DNA from: Vavraia culicis subsp. floridensis
Taxonomy: Eukaryota > Microsporidia > Pleistophoridae
Assembly: GCF_000192795.1 (NCBI RefSeq)
Contig: NW_007360614.1
Location: 62,001 to 126,000 of the forward strand
Reading direction: 5' to 3'
Length of the DNA: 64,000 nucleotides
The notes beneath the pieces are model-generated. The model saw only the letters and a list, made by a program, of their open reading frames with translations, was not told the DNA's origin and did no database searches. Shown here one piece after another: positions 61,160 to 64,000 of the stretch (position 1 is the stretch's first letter; each line of letters begins with the position of its first letter). The position numbers and the translations under genes were made by a program.

Positions 61160-62278
61160 TCATTGGTTCAACACATTCTTTACGCATTGCATTATTTCAT
61201 CTTTGCATGCGCTAACAGCTACTTTTCTGCCCACTAACATGCTCAAAAGGGTTTTAAAACATTTTGTTCCTCTTTTGCCTCTAAAAATATTCATCAATGG
61301 CACAACATCACATGATTTTATACTTTTGTTCTGATCTAGCGTATCAAGATACGTTTTTATAATGTGGTAATAATCTATTTGTCCTTCAGAGCCATTGCTC
61401 TCATTTGTCGAACTTAATGAATCGCTCTGCTCAACTTCGTTCTTTTCACCTTCTTCTGTTCCATGACAAGTTTTTAAATTTGCTGAGTCTGTGTTAACAT
61501 CACTTAAATAGTCTTGGCAGGCACAATCCTCTCCGACAGGAGACTTGTCATCCCCACAGGCTATTTTACCACGTATTCTTATGTCCTCAAACACGAAGAC
61601 ATTCTTTACAGCAGCTCTTCCTAACATAACACCATCCAGTCCATCCCCATCATCCAAGCTCTTTACACCGCCATTCAAATGCACCTTCAAACATGGCATC
61701 ATGCGCTTAAGTGCACGCACAAATTCATAGTTGAGCATAGGAATGTTCCTATTCTCTTTTGGCGACAGCCCTTTTAACCAACATTTCCGAGCATGCACAT
61801 AGAAATCTCTACATTTCGTATTACCTGCCACTTTTTCAACGAATTTGTGGAAAAATGCAAAAGTATCGTTTTCATCCACTCCAATTCTACATTTAACAGA
61901 TAATACAGTGTTTGCAACATTGTATACTTCGTTAATAATGTCTATTACCAACTGTACGTCCAGCATCAAAGAGGCTCCAAACTGTCCTTGGGTTACCTTC
62001 GGTGACGGACAACCCAAATTGAGATTGAACATGCGAAAATTTGTTTGCTTAATTACTTTCAAGACTGCAAGACTGATTTTCTTCGGATTGTTTCCTCCCA
62101 ATTGTATGATAGTGAGCGGATCATACGTTCCTATCCGTGTTTGGTACCCATCATTGTTCAAAATATACTCAGCTGATAGCATTTCTGTAAATAAATAGAC
62201 ATCGGATGAAATGATCCGGATCAAAGACCGGAATTGTGGTGTTGTGACTTTCAACATTGGTGCCAAGCTTAATATCAT
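61160..62278 (-). CDS. tRNA-dihydrouridine synthase, DusA type
   Basis: 372 residues. Reduces uridine to dihydrouridine in the tRNA D-loop with FMN and NADPH. The TIM-barrel begins SLAPM near residue 4, with YLFTEM; catalytic Cys90 lies in NLNLGCPSPK, the RNA-binding VHARK at 161-165, and NGG at 202-204. The stretch HARKCWLKGLSPKENRNIP is the hallmark of the bacterial DusA branch rather than fungal Dus1-4. The barrel's last part is shortened (between NGGVKS and LDGVMLGRA). An acidic, Ser/Asn-rich segment of about 60 residues (245-305) is inserted before a C-terminal helical end. The start follows CACCCTC on the minus strand. Possible ancient transfer; see findings. Confidence 0.88.
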   Translation of the reverse strand: MILSLAPMLKVTTPQFRSLIRIISSDVYLFTEMLSAEYILNNDGYQTRIGTYDPLTIIQLGGNNPKKISLAVLKVIKQTNFRMFNLNLGCPSPKVTQGQFGASLMLDVQLVIDIINEVYNVANTVLSVKCRIGVDENDTFAFFHKFVEKVAGNTKCRDFYVHARKCWLKGLSPKENRNIPMLNYEFVRALKRMMPCLKVHLNGGVKSLDDGDGLDGVMLGRAAVKNVFVFEDIRIRGKIACGDDKSPVGEDCACQDYLSDVNTDSANLKTCHGTEEGEKNEVEQSDSLSSTNESNGSEGQIDYYHIIKTYLDTLDQNKSIKSCDVVPLMNIFRGKRGTKCFKTLLSMLVGRKVAVSACKDEIMQCVKNVLNQ

Positions 62279-63262
62279 GAGGGTGACTTAAAAACAGCAG
62301 TTATATGTGATAAATTAGGAAAATTAAAAGGAATACGATACGATAGAGCGACAGACCGTTTAATATTCATGGTGAAGAATTATTATGAACGGTAAAATTT
62401 AGTGGTAGGTAGTAAACAGCATTATATATGGAGCAAAATCAAAATTGCTATAATATGGCGCTTATGAAAGTTAAGATGCAATAATACGATGCAAGTATTT
62501 ATGTTCTTCTGTAGCAGAACAAACAAGATACTTGTTTGATTCATAGCCATTATAATTTATGGCTGGATTTAGTAATTGTGGAATGGCCCAAACCAGAAAC
62601 TTAATGAAAAAAATACGGATAGTGGCATCTTTAAAGATAATAGATTACAAAAAACAATGAAAAACGAGTATGATTGTATAGATCGTTTTATGTTACGAGT
62701 CATAATTCACAGATTTTGATGATGGCTCCGTATGTACGCTTTCGTTAGCAGAGAACAGATTTATTTCCAAAGCCGTTGATTAAAGCTTTAATTGATCTTC
62801 AATTTTTGTAAGAAACTGGTTTTGTACACTTTCATTAGCAAAATGCTGTTAATACTGCTTTGACAGGCCGACCTGTTCGGAAAATATGGTTGTTCTTTAT
62901 TCGGTAATTATTGATTTTGTAACCATGAAACAGTTGGTAGAAAGTAATGACCTGATGTTGCAGTTATATTCAAAAGCGCTGTCTTAACATACTATCCATT
63001 CATACACACATTTTTGAAAAACGGGATAGCGCAGCTAGTCGCTCAATAAAACAACGCAAAAATTAATAAAATCAAGCGCAATGACAAATTGTACTTCGGT
63101 ATAGGAGTGTGATTGGTATAAATTGGTAAAAAAGGAAGTGAATCAAATACGTGAGTAGATGGTAAAAATATCACATAAACTGGCAGCGATGATCAACATT
63201 AATATTAAAGAATTATTAAACATGTTTATATACAAGAATAGCGATGCTTCGTAACACCTGGG
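62279..63262. other. Intergenic with a short direct repeat
   Basis: No gene. A 17-base element GTACGCTTTCGTTAGCA (62734-62750) recurs with two changes at 62824-62840, period 90 bases. Otherwise AT-rich. Confidence 0.45.
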
Positions 63263-63784
63263 TTACTCCTTGGTGAATATATCAAATAAACTAAAAAATA
63301 AAAATACGCCTACCACACCAAATAGCATCGATAGGAACCAACCAGGAAGTGTTTCTATTGTTTTGGTAAATTTTACATAAAAGTACAAAAATGGCAAAAG
63401 TATATAAGCACAGATTCTCGTGAATAAATTGTTGGGATATGCTTGTTTGTGAGACATCCATTTCTTCTCATTTACAACTTGTTTTAGTTCCTCAAATGAA
63501 TACACGTTCAGCTTGTAAAAACGGTCTTTTTCATGGACTGTGAATGCTGGAAACGTCGTTGTAAACAAACAAAGCCCGAGATAAACATCTTTGTATGGGT
63601 TTAATGTATAGATTGGAATGTCAAGTTCGGGTAATCTTCTTTCTATTGCTGTACACAGCGTGCATCTCAGGTTTTCTCTTTCAATATAGTGAAATATTAA
63701 GAAGGTTTCCGCGGAGTGGAAGGCATCCACTGTTAGAGACGGGTAAGTTTGATGAGATAGCAGTAAATAAAGCAAAATATTCAT
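63263..63784 (-). CDS. TMX-like thioredoxin-domain membrane protein
   Basis: 173 residues. A signal-like N-terminus (MNILLYLLLSHQTYPSLTVD) leads into a compact thioredoxin fold: active site CTLC at 41-44, the cis-proline at TTFPAF (Pro79), then a beta strand (RFYKLNVYSF) and helix. Two hydrophobic spans follow, near 124-140 and 148-168, so the redox domain would face the ER lumen. It fits the TMX class of membrane-bound protein disulphide isomerases, although the CTLC motif differs from the usual CPAC/CGHC and the first helices of the fold are shortened. Role in disulphide formation of secreted spore proteins is plausible, not shown. Confidence 0.62.
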   Translation of the reverse strand: MNILLYLLLSHQTYPSLTVDAFHSAETFLIFHYIERENLRCTLCTAIERRLPELDIPIYTLNPYKDVYLGLCLFTTTFPAFTVHEKDRFYKLNVYSFEELKQVVNEKKWMSHKQAYPNNLFTRICAYILLPFLYFYVKFTKTIETLPGWFLSMLFGVVGVFLFFSLFDIFTKE

Positions 63785-64000
63785 TTGTTGGGGTTGGGAA
63801 CATAAACATGTGAGAATATGCGTTATAAATTAAATAATTTATGTTTTTGTGTGATTCAGGCCAATTTGACATAATGATGCATGAATACAGTACAAAATGC
63901 CGGAAATCGTTCATACTTATAGAATACGACTTTTTGTACATATGAAGCTAAAATATTAAACATTATCAACTGTACAATTCAAATTTACAGGCGTTGATGT

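Noticed and set aside
61971..61979. Serine in place of cysteine in the DusA segment GACLM (GASLM here), taken at first as loss of the catalytic residue.
   Set aside because: The catalytic cysteine of the family is the one in GCP (Cys90 here), which is present; other Dus groups also lack a Cys at the second position.

Overview
The window looks like nuclear DNA of a microsporidian with a moderately expanded genome. The genes are intronless as far as I can see, and they encode shortened versions of core eukaryotic proteins (Rpn5, Uba1, Mcm7, CCT1, Ran, DRG-type GTPase, TAF12, cullin, TBCA, endonuclease III). Many start codons are preceded within a few bases by a CCC or GGG signal, often with an AAATTT-like element further up; both are known microsporidian transcription signals. 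Summed by hand, the listed coding regions cover about half of the window, so this is not one of the compacted Encephalitozoon-type genomes. The mix of long gaps, a large LRR-like protein, arrays of secreted proteins of unknown function and decayed transposons suggests a Trachipleistophora/Vavraia-like lineage. That placement is inference.

Layout. 0.8-28 kb is a housekeeping region: proteasome lid subunit Rpn5, ubiquitin E1, a sugar porter, a 967-residue LRR-like protein, a DRG GTPase, Mcm7, CCT1, a calcineurin-B-like protein, TAF12, a multi-pass membrane protein and several unrecognised genes. 28.5-45.6 kb is an accessory region: nine predicted secreted proteins (60 to 540 residues), mostly on the + strand and widely spaced, plus one non-secreted gene. 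Five of the secreted proteins share a two-part design: a Trp/Phe-centred motif, a charged helical stretch, and a C-terminal 'FLxW/YLxFL...' motif. I read them as a divergent tandem family. 46.7-63.8 kb is housekeeping again: cullin, endonuclease III, TBCA, an 841-residue propeller/solenoid-like protein, Ran, a DusA-type tRNA-dihydrouridine synthase and a TMX-like thioredoxin membrane protein.

The gaps are not empty. I recognise decayed pieces of Ty3/gypsy-like pol, clearest at 21.6-22.1 kb and weaker at 2.8-3.4, 49.3, 50.3 and 57.3 kb. There are also Tc1/mariner-like relics at 38.1-38.4 and 40.1-40.4 kb. Two diverged direct repeats of about 340 bases flank the secreted gene at 35.4-37.0 kb. 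A near-perfect 17-base hairpin lies at 46.0 kb.

How the parts fit. Rpn5, Uba1 and the cullin are parts of one ubiquitin-proteasome pathway. Mcm7 and endonuclease III serve DNA replication and repair. CCT1 and TBCA serve tubulin folding. The sugar porter fits an intracellular parasite that imports host carbon. The housekeeping genes mostly carry the CCC/GGG start-proximal signal and the secreted-protein genes mostly lack it, so the two sets are probably expressed under different control. I saw no rRNA, tRNA, CRISPR or telomere repeat.
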